Source: Natrialba sp. SSL1 (GTDB lineage: Archaea > Halobacteriota > Halobacteria > Halobacteriales > Natrialbaceae). Taken from it: 64,000 nt of DNA. The notes beneath the pieces are model-generated. The model saw only the letters and a list, made by a program, of their open reading frames with translations, made no database searches and had not been told where the DNA came from. Positions 10,095-19,097 of this stretch are shown piece after piece (positions within the stretch are counted from its first letter, which is position 1; every line of letters starts with the position of its first letter). The stretch lies in NCBI RefSeq assembly GCF_001861355.1, contig NZ_MASN01000060.1, positions 427,591 through 491,590 on the forward strand, read 5' to 3'. The position numbers and the translations under genes are program-made.

Positions 10095-10598
10095 ATGCAG
10101 CTCGGAATCGTCTCCGACACCCACGACAACGTCGCGGCAACCGAACGAATCACCGAGATTCTCGAGGAGGAAGGCGTCGAAATCGTCATCCACTGCGGCG
10201 ACTTCGTCGCGCCGCTGCTCCCACCGTACTTCTCCGAGTTCGAACTCCACGGGGTTCTTGGAAACAACGACGGTGACGCCGTCAACCTGCAGGCCGCTTT
10301 CGACTCACTCGGCGGTGAAAGCGAACTCCACGGCCGGTTCGCCACACTCGAGTTCGACGGGCTCTCGTTCGCCGTCCTGCACGGGGAGTCGATGGACGAA
10401 GTGCGAGCAATCGCTGACTCCGAGGCGTACGACTTCGTCTGCTACGGCCACCACCATACGCGTGAGCTCTCGGAACATGGCCGCACGACGCTCCTAAACC
10501 CCGGCGCGCAGTTTCCGACGACGCCCGCGGACCACCAGACGATTGCAATCGTGGACACGAGGACGGAGTCAGTTCAGTTTCGGTCGGTACTCGAGTAA
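10095..10598 (+). CDS. YfcE/MJ0936-type metallophosphoesterase
   Basis: The product has 167 residues. The metal-binding motifs of the calcineurin-like superfamily are in order: SDTHDN near residue 7, HCGDF near 36, GNND near 57, CYGHHH near 117 and NPGAQ near 136. This short single-domain form matches archaeal MJ0936/YfcE phosphodiesterases, which are manganese or nickel dependent and hydrolyse phosphodiester test substrates. The natural substrate is unknown. It starts 90 bases from a divergent small membrane gene. Confidence 0.9.
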   Translation: MQLGIVSDTHDNVAATERITEILEEEGVEIVIHCGDFVAPLLPPYFSEFELHGVLGNNDGDAVNLQAAFDSLGGESELHGRFATLEFDGLSFAVLHGESMDEVRAIADSEAYDFVCYGHHHTRELSEHGRTTLLNPGAQFPTTPADHQTIAIVDTRTESVQFRSVLE

Positions 10599-10697
10599 CG
10601 TCCTGTGTTGAACCAGTTTTCGGGGGGTGTGGGGAGTGGTTCCAACCGGCGACGAGCGGACCAAGGCCTTAACCTCACGCAGCAAGTAGCCGGGTGT

Positions 10698-11276
10698 ATG
10701 CAGCACGTGAAGATTCCGCAGGACCGGATCGGAGTTCTCATCGGTGAGGGTGGCGAGACGATGCGTGAGATCGAGGCGGCGGCCGAAGTGCGATTGGATA
10801 TCGACTCGGAGAACGGCTCGGTTGCCATCGAAACGGTTGGCGACCCCGTTCTCGGGCTGAAGGGGCCCGAAATCGTCCGTGCGATCGGACGTGGGTTCCC
10901 GCCGGAAGACGCGCTTCGGTTGCTCGATGACGACATGATGCTGTTCGACGTCGTCGACATCGATGCCGCGTCCCGGAACAAGAACGACATGAAGCGCCAG
11001 AAGGGCCGACTCATCGGCGAAGGTGGCCGGACCCGCGAACTCATGGAAGAGCTCTCGGGTGCGTCGGTCGTTATTTATGGCTCGACGCTGGGACTCATCG
11101 GGACGCCGCCGGAGGTCGAGGCCGCACGGACGGCCGCCGAGATGCTCCTCGATGGGGCTCCACACGGAACGGTCTACTCGTTCTTAGAAGAGAAGCACAA
11201 CGAAATGAAACACCAGGGGCTGCAGTACCACCGGTTCCCTGGCTCCGGCTCCGATTCTGGCTCGGAGTCGCCGTAG
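10698..11276 (+). CDS. KH-domain RNA-binding protein (Dim2/Pno1-like)
   Basis: The product has 192 residues from MQHVKIPQDRIGVLIGEGGE. Two KH folds are visible, each with a GxxG loop: IGEGG at 15-19 and again in KGRLIGEGGRTRELMEEL. This is the archaeal relative of Dim2/Pno1, which binds pre-16S rRNA and works with RIO1 and Nob1 in small-subunit maturation. The tail ends in a Gly-Ser-Asp linker coded by six-base blocks. The frame is open 31 codons upstream, but the KH alignment supports the ATG at 10698. The thermosome gene follows after 369 bases. Confidence 0.9.
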   Translation: MQHVKIPQDRIGVLIGEGGETMREIEAAAEVRLDIDSENGSVAIETVGDPVLGLKGPEIVRAIGRGFPPEDALRLLDDDMMLFDVVDIDAASRNKNDMKRQKGRLIGEGGRTRELMEELSGASVVIYGSTLGLIGTPPEVEAARTAAEMLLDGAPHGTVYSFLEEKHNEMKHQGLQYHRFPGSGSDSGSESP

Positions 11277-11404
11277 CGTTCGGTGTCGTACCGTACCATG
11301 TCATATCGCGCCGTGTCGTCGCACTCCGGCCGCTGACGACGCTGATTGTCACAGCGCCTCGGATCTGTTTTAGCTGGTCGGGATTCGTTGCTCCTGTTCG
11401 TCTC

Positions 11405-11462
11405 TCACGTCTACAGGCGGAGCAGGCCGAGTGCCTCGGGGCTTGACCCCGAGGCGGTTCAC
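11405..11462 (+). mobile_element. Solo right-end relic of an IS200/IS605-family element
   Basis: A perfect 9-bp hairpin, GCCTCGGGG (11433-11441) and CCCCGAGGC (11447-11455), is followed by ggcggttcac at 11453-11462. The same ten bases follow the hairpin that ends the complete element at 2473. The bases before it read as a short TnpB-like tail (RLQAEQAECLGA then stop), but no further tnpB sequence remains. It lies about 150 bases before the thermosome promoter. Confidence 0.5.
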
Positions 11463-11610
11463 GTTCGGTTCTGCCAGCGAGTTCGGTCTCGATCTCGATA
11501 TCCCATTGTGGTCGTCTCTCCCAATCGCTCATAAATAGCTGCTGACCGGTTTCACTCGGTGCAACACTCCCCGTCGATTCAGCGCTGTAACGAGCGCGGA
11601 CACCAAAGCA

Positions 11611-11618
11611 TTTATATA
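11611..11618 (+). promoter_or_regulatory. TATA box of the thermosome gene
   Basis: tttatata lies 28-35 bases before the ATG at 11646. This spacing implies a leaderless or very short-leader transcript. The preceding purine-rich ccaaagc may serve as the BRE. It is one of the best TATA boxes in the window, fitting a strongly expressed chaperonin gene. Confidence 0.75.
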
Positions 11619-11645
11619 GAATAACAATCAATCCTTCGGGTGACT

Positions 11646-13319
11646 ATGGCTCAACAGCAGATGGGCAACCAGCCCCTCATCGTTCTTTCGGAGGACAGCC
11701 AGCGAACCTCCGGGAAAGACGCGCAGTCGATGAACGTACAGGCCGGCAAGGCCGTTGCCGAGTCCGTCCGCACGACGCTCGGCCCGAAGGGGATGGACAA
11801 GATGCTCGTCGACTCCTCGGGCAACGTCATCGTCACGAACGACGGCGTCACACTCCTCTCGGAGATGGAGATCGACCACCCGGCGGCCGACATGATCGTC
11901 GAAGTCGCCGAAACCCAGGAGGACGAGGTCGGCGACGGCACCACGAGCGCCGTCGTCGTCTCCGGTGAACTCCTCAGCCAGGCCGAGGATCTCTTAGAGC
12001 AGGACATCCACGCAACCACGCTCGCACAGGGATACCGCCAGGCAGCCGAGGAAGCCACGAACGCACTCGAGGAGATCGCGATCGAGGTCGACGAGGACGA
12101 CGACGAAATCCTCCACCAGATCGCCGCCACCGCGATGACCGGCAAGGGTGCAGAGAGCGCTCGAGACCTTCTTTCGGGTCTCGTCGTCGACGCCGTACAG
12201 GCCGTCGCTGACGAGGACACCATCGACACGGACAACATCAAGGTCGAGAAGGTCGTCGGCGGTTCGATCGAGAACTCCGAACTCGTCGAGGGTGTCATCG
12301 TCGACAAGGAGCGCGTCTCGGACAACATGCCGTACTTCGCCGAGGACGCCTCCGTCGCGATCATCGACGGCGACCTCGAGATCAAGGAGACCGAGATCGA
12401 CGCCGAGGTCAACGTCACCGACCCGGACCAGCTCGAGCAGTTCCTCGAGCAGGAAGAACAGCAGCTCAAGGAGATGGCCGAGCAGGTCGCCGACGCCGGT
12501 GCCGACGTCGTCTTCGTTGACGGCGGCATCGACGACATGGCCCAGCACTACCTTGCACAGGAGGGCATCATCGCCGTCCGCCGTGTCAAATCCAGCGACC
12601 AGTCCCAGCTGGCCCGTGCGACCGGCGCAACGCCGGCCTCCTCGGTCGACGACCTTTCCGAAGACGACCTCGGTTTCGCCGGCAGCGTTGCCCAGAAGGA
12701 CATCGCAGGCGACCAGCGCATCTTCGTCGAGGATGTCGACGACGCGAAGGCCGTTACGATGATCCTCCGCGGTGGCACCGAGCACGTCATCGACGAAGTC
12801 GACCGCGCAATCGAGGACTCGCTGGGCGTCGTTCGCACGACGCTCCAGGACGGCAAGGTGCTCGCCGGCGGCGGCGCACCGGAAGTCGAACTCTCGCTCG
12901 TACTGCGTGACTACGCCGACTCCGTCGGCGGCCGCGAGCAGCTCGCTGTCGAGGCGTTCGCAGACGCACTCGAGGTCATCCCACGCACGCTGGCCGAGAA
13001 CGCAGGTCTCGACCCCATCGACTCGCTGGTCGAGCTTCGCGCCGACCACGACGGCGGCAACGAGGCCGCTGGCCTCGACGCGTTCACCGGCGACACGATC
13101 GACATGGCCGAGGAAGGCGTCTACGAGCCACTGCGCGTGAAGACGCAGGCGATCGAGTCCGCAACCGAAGCCGCAGTCATGCTGCTTCGCATCGACGACG
13201 TCATCGCGGCCGGCGACCTCGCGGTTGCCGACGATGACGACGGCGAGGACATGCCACCAGGCGGCGGTGGCATGGGCGGCATGGGCGGTATGGGTGGCGG
13301 CATGGGCGGCATGATGTAA
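11646..13319 (+). CDS. Thermosome subunit (group II chaperonin)
   Basis: The product has 557 residues from [20 protein letters not shown]. Chaperonin motifs include [17 protein letters not shown] and [10 protein letters not shown] (nucleotide site), and [11 protein letters not shown] near the C-terminus. The tail is the Gly-Met repeat typical of haloarchaeal subunits that fills the cavity. It assembles into a double ring with a built-in lid and folds proteins using ATP. A GTG two codons upstream (11640) is possible, but the ATG fits the promoter spacing and the family. Confidence 0.97.
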   Translation: MAQQQMGNQPLIVLSEDSQRTSGKDAQSMNVQAGKAVAESVRTTLGPKGMDKMLVDSSGNVIVTNDGVTLLSEMEIDHPAADMIVEVAETQEDEVGDGTTSAVVVSGELLSQAEDLLEQDIHATTLAQGYRQAAEEATNALEEIAIEVDEDDDEILHQIAATAMTGKGAESARDLLSGLVVDAVQAVADEDTIDTDNIKVEKVVGGSIENSELVEGVIVDKERVSDNMPYFAEDASVAIIDGDLEIKETEIDAEVNVTDPDQLEQFLEQEEQQLKEMAEQVADAGADVVFVDGGIDDMAQHYLAQEGIIAVRRVKSSDQSQLARATGATPASSVDDLSEDDLGFAGSVAQKDIAGDQRIFVEDVDDAKAVTMILRGGTEHVIDEVDRAIEDSLGVVRTTLQDGKVLAGGGAPEVELSLVLRDYADSVGGREQLAVEAFADALEVIPRTLAENAGLDPIDSLVELRADHDGGNEAAGLDAFTGDTIDMAEEGVYEPLRVKTQAIESATEAAVMLLRIDDVIAAGDLAVADDDDGEDMPPGGGGMGGMGGMGGGMGGMM

Positions 13320-13320
13320 G

Positions 13321-13372
13321 CGCGGTTTGACCAAACCCAAACCCGCGTCCATGCGACCGGCGCTTTGCGCCG
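13321..13372. terminator. Paired hairpins after the thermosome gene
   Basis: Two inverted repeats follow the stop codon at once. CGCGGTTTG (13321-13329) pairs with CAAACCCGCG (13338-13347) with one bulge. CGGCGC (13358-13363) pairs with GCGCCG around a TTT loop. Archaeal termination mostly uses T-runs, and none is present, so an RNA-stabilising or termination role is only suggested. The rest of the gap to 13599 shows nothing else I can name. Confidence 0.35.
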
Positions 13373-13599
13373 TGAGTACGCGATGTCGGGGCAACCGACG
13401 CGAGCAAGACTCTCGCGAAAACGAGCGGGAAGCGAACAACCCGCGAGCAAACCCGACTCGCAGCGACCCACGTTCCACCGAGTAGTACTGACATCTCGGA
13501 TTCCATCCGAGCACAGTTGCGACGGCCCATTTTGCCGTTTGCGCTCGCTATCATTGAGTGACATCGATACCGTCGTCCGGTTCTTCTGGTCGGAGAACC

Positions 13600-13607
13600 A
13601 CTTAAGG
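13600..13607 (+). promoter_or_regulatory. TATA-like element of the cyclodeaminase-family gene
   Basis: acttaagg lies 25-32 bases before the ATG at 13632, consistent with a leaderless transcript and supporting that start over longer upstream options. Confidence 0.45.
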
Positions 13608-13631
13608 TGTCACCGCGCAATATTCGCCTCC

Positions 13632-14711
13632 ATGCAGACACTCCTTCTCAACAGCGGCGACGTCGAGACAAACGCCCAGATGGACGCCGTCATCGAGGCG
13701 GTCGAACAGGCTTTCGGCGCGTTCGAGCGCGGCGATACACAGATGCCAGCCAAGTCCTACATCGACCTCCCACAGTACAACGGCGACTTCCGATCGATGC
13801 CAGCGTACCTCGAGGCTCGCGGAAGCGACGCGTCCTCGAGTGAGTCAGGATCACAGCGCGATGCTGACGCCGCCGATGACTGGGACGCGGCAGGCATCAA
13901 GTGGGTCAACGTTCACCCGGATAACCCGAGCGAGCACGATCTGCCGACCGTACTGGGGACGATGATCTACTCCGATCCCGAGACCGCCTTCCCGCTCGCG
14001 ATCATGGACGGGACGACGCTGACGATGAAACGAACCGGTGCGGCAGCAGCCGTCGCGACGGACTACCTCGCCGTTCCGGACGCAACGAGTCTCGGCCTCG
14101 TCGGCGCTGGCGTTCAGTCCTACACCCAACTCGACGCGATCAGCGAGATTCGGCCCATCGAGGAGGTCGTCGTCTCGGATCTCGACGACGAGCGCACCCA
14201 GCGGTTCATCGACGCCTACGACGACGAGTTCGACGTCCGCGCTGGCACCATTTCGGAGGCAGGTCACTGTGACGTGCTCTCGACGGTGACGCCCGTTCGC
14301 GACCCTGTTGTTTCGCCCGACGATGTCGGTGAGCAGACGCACATCAACGCCATCGGTGCCGACGCGGAGGGCAAGCACGAACTCGCAGACGACCTCCTGG
14401 AGGCGGCGACCATCGTGATCGACGACCACGAGCAGTGCACTCACTCGGGCGAAATCAACGTCCCATATCACGACGGAACGCTGACTGATGCAGACATCTA
14501 CGGCGAGATCGGCGAACTCGTCATCGGCGCAAAAGCAGGTCGGGCTGGTGGGGCAGGCGGAGACGATGAGTCGGGCGTGACCGGTATCTCCGTCTTCGAT
14601 TCCACCGGCCTTGCCATTCAGGACGTCGCCGCCGCCCGCATTGTCTACGAGAACGCTCGCGACCGCGACACCGGCACCCCGTTCGGGCTGATCGACACCG
14701 AGGTTCAGTAG
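13632..14711 (+). CDS. Ornithine cyclodeaminase / mu-crystallin family enzyme
   Basis: The product has 359 residues. Family landmarks are MPAKSYIDLP, the substrate-side KWVNVHPDNP, AIMDGTTLTMKRTGAAAAVATDYLA-type helix and the Rossmann motif LGLVGAGVQSYTQL (about residues 150-163). In archaea this family includes NAD-dependent alanine dehydrogenase and ornithine cyclodeaminase. The sequence alone does not choose between them. A serine- and acid-rich insert (SSSESGSQRDADAADDWD) sits in the N-terminal domain between the two halves of the substrate site and is not usual for the family. Confidence 0.82.
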   Translation: MQTLLLNSGDVETNAQMDAVIEAVEQAFGAFERGDTQMPAKSYIDLPQYNGDFRSMPAYLEARGSDASSSESGSQRDADAADDWDAAGIKWVNVHPDNPSEHDLPTVLGTMIYSDPETAFPLAIMDGTTLTMKRTGAAAAVATDYLAVPDATSLGLVGAGVQSYTQLDAISEIRPIEEVVVSDLDDERTQRFIDAYDDEFDVRAGTISEAGHCDVLSTVTPVRDPVVSPDDVGEQTHINAIGADAEGKHELADDLLEAATIVIDDHEQCTHSGEINVPYHDGTLTDADIYGEIGELVIGAKAGRAGGAGGDDESGVTGISVFDSTGLAIQDVAAARIVYENARDRDTGTPFGLIDTEVQ

Positions 14712-14724
14712 GCAACCACACCAG

Positions 14725-15516
14725 CTACCGCACACGCCGCGGAATCGACCCCGTCATCTCGAGTTCGTCGCAATAATAGCAGACCGGCTCGCCGGACGGC
14801 TCCGGCAACCCGTGCCGGTCGAACACCGTATTCTCTCGAATTGTCACGTCCGCCGGCTGTAGCGGCCACGGATCGTGTGCAATCTCCGCCGTGAGCACGC
14901 CGCTCCGACCGTGTCCGCTGGCCGGCGCATAGAACCGCCGGCGCTCAGTCAGCCAGTACTCGAGTGTCCCCGGTTCTGCCTTGGCGACTGGCCCGTTCGG
15001 GCGGTAGGTTGCGGCGAACCATGCGGGTTCGTCGTCGATCCCGTTGTCTCCAGGGGGGTCAGTCGCGGTATCCGAGCGGCGACTCGAGAACGTGATGCCG
15101 TCTTCGGTACCGCTGACGGACATGGTGGCGTTGAACACCGGGAGGCGAGTGAGTCGGCCGATAACGTTCGCGAGCAGCGGTGTATCCAGGTCGACGCTGA
15201 GGAAGAACAGTCCCGGATCACCGCGGTAGGTGACGTACGTTCGGACGTTGAGTTCTGGAAACGCGATTCTGGTCGCTGCAGGCGAGCCGCGGATGCCGGC
15301 GTTCGTGAGGACGAACGGGAGGATGCTGAGCCAGGCGTCGCCGTCCCAGGTTTCCAGTTCGAGCGGTTGTGGAACGTGCGACCGGAGTTGGTCGGGGTCG
15401 ACCGGCCAGTTCGCGAACAGCCCGTGTCGCCACGTCATCGATGCGATGTGCGGTGCTCGCGGGCGCTGCCCGTCGGTGAACTGCCACCGAATCTGGTCAG
15501 TCCGTCCGTCTGTCAT
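14725..15516 (-). CDS. DUF2071 (YqjF-like) protein
   Basis: The product has 263 residues from MTDGRTDQIRWQF. The opening SMTWRHGLFANWPVDPDQL and VPQPLELETWDGDAWLSILP match DUF2071, a family found in bacteria and haloarchaea with an acetoacetate-decarboxylase-like fold and no settled activity. The C-terminal YYCDELEMTG is also typical. It converges with the preceding gene (13 bases between stops). The ATG at 15516 is chosen because the longer upstream frame is not conserved in style. Confidence 0.8.
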   Translation of the reverse strand: MTDGRTDQIRWQFTDGQRPRAPHIASMTWRHGLFANWPVDPDQLRSHVPQPLELETWDGDAWLSILPFVLTNAGIRGSPAATRIAFPELNVRTYVTYRGDPGLFFLSVDLDTPLLANVIGRLTRLPVFNATMSVSGTEDGITFSSRRSDTATDPPGDNGIDDEPAWFAATYRPNGPVAKAEPGTLEYWLTERRRFYAPASGHGRSGVLTAEIAHDPWPLQPADVTIRENTVFDRHGLPEPSGEPVCYYCDELEMTGSIPRRVR

Positions 15517-15763
15517 ATCTGTTGTCACGGTTTGAGACTGGTAACTACCCGTCTCTACCGTATGGCGGACAGCGACATAAAACAGATAGCTGCCTGTCAA
15601 AACCGGTGGAGGTTCGCCATCGGGAAGGCAGGTGTGAGTGTAACCGAATGTGAAACGTCGGCTACTCCGGCTGGGTGAGTGCAAGCTGCTGAGGCGGGGA
15701 CGATGCGATCCGATACAGACGGAGTTTAGTCGTCTCGGTCAAAGCCGTGCGTATGAGTACTCG

Positions 15764-15952
15764 ATGGGTGTGCGGTCGATGACCGGGCGACGACTGCAGG
15801 CAATGTACGTCTTCGGCATCCTCCTCAACGCTGGCGCGCTGGTGGCTGCGGCAACGAACGGAGCGACGCTGTACGCCGTCACGTTCGGCATCGTCATGGT
15901 TTATCTGGGGGTCAGGTTCTGGATGGTCCGCCAGAGCTATGGTCCCCACTGA
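15764..15952 (+). CDS. Small two-helix membrane protein
   Basis: The product has 62 residues. Two hydrophobic helices (AMYVFGILLNAGALVAAATN and LYAVTFGIVMVYLGVRFWMV) are joined by a short turn, giving a hairpin in the membrane. A start at 15779 (MTGRRLQ) is also possible. A TATA-like gagtttag lies about 35 bases before 15764. Function is unknown. Confidence 0.6.
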   Translation: MGVRSMTGRRLQAMYVFGILLNAGALVAAATNGATLYAVTFGIVMVYLGVRFWMVRQSYGPH

Positions 15953-16169
15953 CCGCCACTGTCCACCCACTCACACGGCACATTCGTGGTCAGACGATGG
16001 AGACGAGAGTCGTGAGTCGCGAGTCGCGTGTACCCCGGTTCAGGTGTCCCATTCGCCGTTCGCCGTTCCCCGCTCCTCCTCCCGTCCTCCCCTGCCTTCT
16101 GGTCGGTGCAATAAAGCCGAAAACGATTCAGGTCTATCTCTATCCTACTCGAGTGTCCAGTCTCTCGTG

Positions 16170-16295
16170 ATGGATCCGGTCCCCGTCTACGTCGAAACGG
16201 TGATCTACGGCTACTTCGTGCTCGTCTGTGCGATCGGCTGTTACCTCCACGGTCGACTCCGGTTCGGCTCGCGAGCCGGTCGGAACGAAACCTAA
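16170..16295 (+). CDS. Very small membrane protein (41 residues)
   Basis: ATG at 16170 gives a 41-residue peptide with one hydrophobic helix (VIYGYFVLVCAIGCYLHG) and a basic tail (RLRFGSRAGR), which would place the C-terminus inside the cell. It converges with the thioesterase gene. Support is limited to the membrane pattern and clean boundaries. Confidence 0.45.
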   Translation: MDPVPVYVETVIYGYFVLVCAIGCYLHGRLRFGSRAGRNET

Positions 16296-16314
16296 GCTGG
16301 GGTCGGAGTTCGAC

Positions 16315-16809
16315 TCAGCGCCGGAACACCCGATATGATCCCTGCCCGGTCGCGACCTCCTTCGTCTCGCCGTCCGGCGTCGTGCTCTCGACCGTTACCT
16401 CGCTGACGCCGACGGTTCCGCCGACGCGGATCACGTTCGCCGTCGCCGTCAGATCGCCCGTCGCCGGACGCAGGTAGTTTACGTTGAGATTGATCGTCGC
16501 GATCGACGCGTCGACGGGGTCCTCGAGTTCGGTTCGGAGTGCGAGGCCGCCGACGGTGTCGATGAGGGTGGCGGCGATGCCGCCGTGGATGTCGGGTCGC
16601 TGATCCGAGTCGGCCGTTGCAGCGGGGCGGACGTTCGTGAGTTTCTGGTCGTAGGGGATCGACATGGTCATCGTCCCGGGACCGACGTCGTCGACGCTGG
16701 TACCGATCCACGAGAGGAAGTCCTGGTACTCGTCGATGTAGCTCTGGAGGTACTGTGCGATGTCGTCGTAGCCGCCGTCGCCGGTGATCTCGGGGATGTC
16801 TTCGGTCAT
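16315..16809 (-). CDS. PaaI-family hot-dog thioesterase
   Basis: The product has 164 residues. The family core is RPDIHGGIAATLIDTVGGLAL, where the HGG and following Asp form the active region of PaaI/YdiI-type acyl-CoA thioesterases. TINLNVNYLRPATGDLTA then follows. It probably releases CoA from aromatic or medium acyl groups. The first 45 residues are an acidic, tyrosine-rich leader not seen in all members. Confidence 0.88.
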   Translation of the reverse strand: MTEDIPEITGDGGYDDIAQYLQSYIDEYQDFLSWIGTSVDDVGPGTMTMSIPYDQKLTNVRPAATADSDQRPDIHGGIAATLIDTVGGLALRTELEDPVDASIATINLNVNYLRPATGDLTATANVIRVGGTVGVSEVTVESTTPDGETKEVATGQGSYRVFRR

Positions 16810-17022
16810 ACCCTGTGGTCCGACAGCAACTGTCTTGATGGCTGCGCTTCTGTAGTTGCCAGTTGTTGGGTGTTTGTTGTGGGTTCGGCGAGCGTGCTGC
16901 GGGCGCGTATGGGATTGTTGGCTCTCTCACTCGTTCTCTCACCTGTCGCTCCAGTCGGCTCGCGTCGCGTGGTTTCGTATGCCGGCCGGGGGTCGTTCCC
17001 GCTGGTCCACCACAGGTGAGAT

Positions 17023-17490
17023 ATGGGAGAGAGATCGACGGACACCGACGACGGCCCGGAGTACGAGACCGACTTCCGTGCCAATCCGACCGAGTACGAC
17101 ATCGGCCGCGGCGAGGAAGACGTTTTCAAGGTCGAGCCGTACAAGAGCGAACTCCTGCCGCTCTGGTCGTATAAAGACGAAGCCGCAGCCGAGGAGTCCG
17201 CCGCGGCGATCTACGACCAGTACGAACAGTACCGAGCGAACGACGAGTTTCCGGGGATGGACATGGCCCGGAAGTACCTCCAGATGGGTTACACGCGGGC
17301 GATGCGCTACGCGAAGTATCCCGGCGGGCAAAAGTACGAGGATGGTACCGAGCACGACCCCGAACAGTGGGCGGACCCCGACAAACGCGAGGCAGCGCTC
17401 GTCTTCGAATCCTACTGGGAACGAGTTCGGGAGGATGACATCTACCAGCAGGCGAAAGAGCGCCACCGCGAACACACCGGCGAGCCGTAA
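17023..17490 (+). CDS. DUF4385 family protein
   Basis: The product has 155 residues. The characteristic blocks are YDIGRGEEDVFKVEPYKSEL, LPLWSYKDEAAAEESA, MDMARKYLQMGYTRAMRYA and the GGQKYEDGTEH end. This family of small soluble proteins is found in bacteria, haloarchaea and phages. No activity is established. A TATA-like element is not clear. Confidence 0.82.
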   Translation: MGERSTDTDDGPEYETDFRANPTEYDIGRGEEDVFKVEPYKSELLPLWSYKDEAAAEESAAAIYDQYEQYRANDEFPGMDMARKYLQMGYTRAMRYAKYPGGQKYEDGTEHDPEQWADPDKREAALVFESYWERVREDDIYQQAKERHREHTGEP

Positions 17491-17550
17491 GCTGAAACTG
17501 CCGTTTCACTCTCCCGAACACGTTTGATACGTCAGTTCGTTACGTCGTAT

Positions 17551-19029
17551 ATGACACGGGGCTACGCCGACCGACGGACGATGCTCGCTCTCTCCGGTGC
17601 CTTTCTCGCGGGAATGGCCGGCTGTACAGGGACGGCCCCCGATGCGGAGGACGAAGTCGAGAACGGAACTGAACCCGACGACGAGACAGGCAGATCCAAC
17701 TCCGATATCGACTTCGACGGCGACTTCCCCGAACTCGAGTTCGTCACTGATCCCGACCTCGAGGACGACCTGCTCGCAGCACAGATCCGACACAACGTTG
17801 CGTTCTCGCTCGACCTACTCTCCCAGCTCCGAGCGGACCAACCTGATGAAAACCTCTTTTTCTCGCCGTACAGCGTCTCCGTGGCGCTGGCGATGACCTA
17901 CGCCGGTGCGCGCGGTGAGACAGCCGACGAGATGCGTGAGACACTGCGATACGATCTGCCGGGAAGTGCCGACGACTGGTCGACAGCAACCGAATCCGAC
18001 GCCGCGACTCTCCACGCAGCCTTCGGTGCACTCGAGTCCGAGTTCGATCGGCGAAACGAAGATGGGGAGGAAGTCGACCAGTCGTGGGGCGATTCGGGTA
18101 GAGATGATGACGATGCTACCGAGGATGAGAAGGAAGACGAGTTGGGCTTCCAGCTCTCGAGTGCTAACGCCGTCTGGGCGGCCGAGGACCATCCGTTCGA
18201 CGACGCGTACTTCGACCTCCTCGAGGCCTACTACGGGGCTGGCGAGCACCTCGTGGACTTCACCGGGAGTCCGGACGAGGCGCGCGAGGAGATCAACGCC
18301 TGGGTCGAAGCGCAGACCAACGACCGGATCGAGGACCTCCTGCCCGAGGGCTCGGTCGACGCCTCGACGCGACTCGTGCTGACGAACGCGGTCTACTTCT
18401 TTGCGGCCTGGAAGCACGACTTTGATCCCTCGAGCACCGAGCCGGAGACCTTCACCGGGCTCGCTGGTACCGAGACCGAGGTCGAGATGATGCACCAGAC
18501 CGCCCAACTGCGCTACGCCGAGCACGAGGGACACCAGCTCGTCGAACTTCCCTACGCCAACGAGGAGACGAGCATGGTCGTTATCCTCCCTGCAGAAGGC
18601 GAGTTCGAGTCCTTCGAGGAGTCGTTCTCGGTGGACGTACTCGCGTCGATGCTTGACAATGCCTCGCGCCCGCAGGTCGACCTTGCAATGCCGAAGTTCG
18701 GTATCGAGTCGAAGGTCAGTCTCGTCTCGATCATGCAGGAACTGGGGATGCAGCGTGCCTTCACCACTAGCGCAGATTTCAGCGGGATAACCGACGGTGA
18801 GACGAGCGACTTCTACATCGGTGACATCGTCCACCAGAGCTTCGTCGAGGTAGACGAGGAGGGAACCGAAGCCGCCGCGGCAACGGCCGTCACAATGCCG
18901 GTTTCGGCTCCGCCAGATCAGGTCGAACTGACGGTCGATCGGCCGTTCCTCTTCTACATCCGTGACCAGCCGACCGAGACGCCGCTGTTTCTGGGTCGCA
19001 TCGTCGACGGCAGTTCGTTACGGATGTAG
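17551..19029 (+). CDS. Serpin-family protease inhibitor lipoprotein 1
   Basis: The product has 492 residues. The signal peptide ends in LAGMAGC, so it is expected to be exported and lipid-anchored. The serpin core begins at NVAFSLDLLSQL with FFSPYSVSVALAMTYAGARG, and ends with the hinge EEGTEAAAATAV and closing DRPFLFYIRDQPTETPLFLG. The hinge is rich in small residues, which is the mark of inhibitory serpins. They trap proteases by inserting the cut loop. Counting from the hinge puts the cleavage point near MPVSAPP, probably Ser-Ala. An acidic insert (about residues 175-200) is not in classic serpins. The next gene is a close paralogue. Confidence 0.93.
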   Translation: MTRGYADRRTMLALSGAFLAGMAGCTGTAPDAEDEVENGTEPDDETGRSNSDIDFDGDFPELEFVTDPDLEDDLLAAQIRHNVAFSLDLLSQLRADQPDENLFFSPYSVSVALAMTYAGARGETADEMRETLRYDLPGSADDWSTATESDAATLHAAFGALESEFDRRNEDGEEVDQSWGDSGRDDDDATEDEKEDELGFQLSSANAVWAAEDHPFDDAYFDLLEAYYGAGEHLVDFTGSPDEAREEINAWVEAQTNDRIEDLLPEGSVDASTRLVLTNAVYFFAAWKHDFDPSSTEPETFTGLAGTETEVEMMHQTAQLRYAEHEGHQLVELPYANEETSMVVILPAEGEFESFEESFSVDVLASMLDNASRPQVDLAMPKFGIESKVSLVSIMQELGMQRAFTTSADFSGITDGETSDFYIGDIVHQSFVEVDEEGTEAAAATAVTMPVSAPPDQVELTVDRPFLFYIRDQPTETPLFLGRIVDGSSLRM

Positions 19030-19068
19030 AAGGTATAAACTCGAAACTGGACATTACTATGAAAAAGC

Positions 19069-19076
19069 ACTTATCG
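19069..19076 (+). promoter_or_regulatory. TATA-like element of the second serpin gene
   Basis: acttatcg lies 22-29 bases before the ATG at 19098. This supports separate transcription of the second serpin and favours that start over the ATG at 19059. Confidence 0.4.
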
Positions 19077-19097
19077 CGGCAGGAACGTGTGATCGGT

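Larger units (their letters stand above)
11277..11645. other. Intergenic region before the thermosome gene
   Basis: These 369 bases hold no gene I can support. They contain a solo IS right-end-like hairpin (11433-11462) and, close to the next gene, a strong TATA box. The first part has short cgtgtcgt-type repeats near 11285-11325. Confidence 0.6.

Noticed and set aside
11994..13514. Long minus-strand frame of 506 codons opposite the thermosome
   Set aside because: Antisense shadow of a highly conserved chaperonin gene. Valine- and aspartate-rich without structure.
13365..13631. N-terminal extension of the cyclodeaminase-family protein
   Set aside because: The TATA-like element at 13600 and the family start both favour the ATG at 13632.
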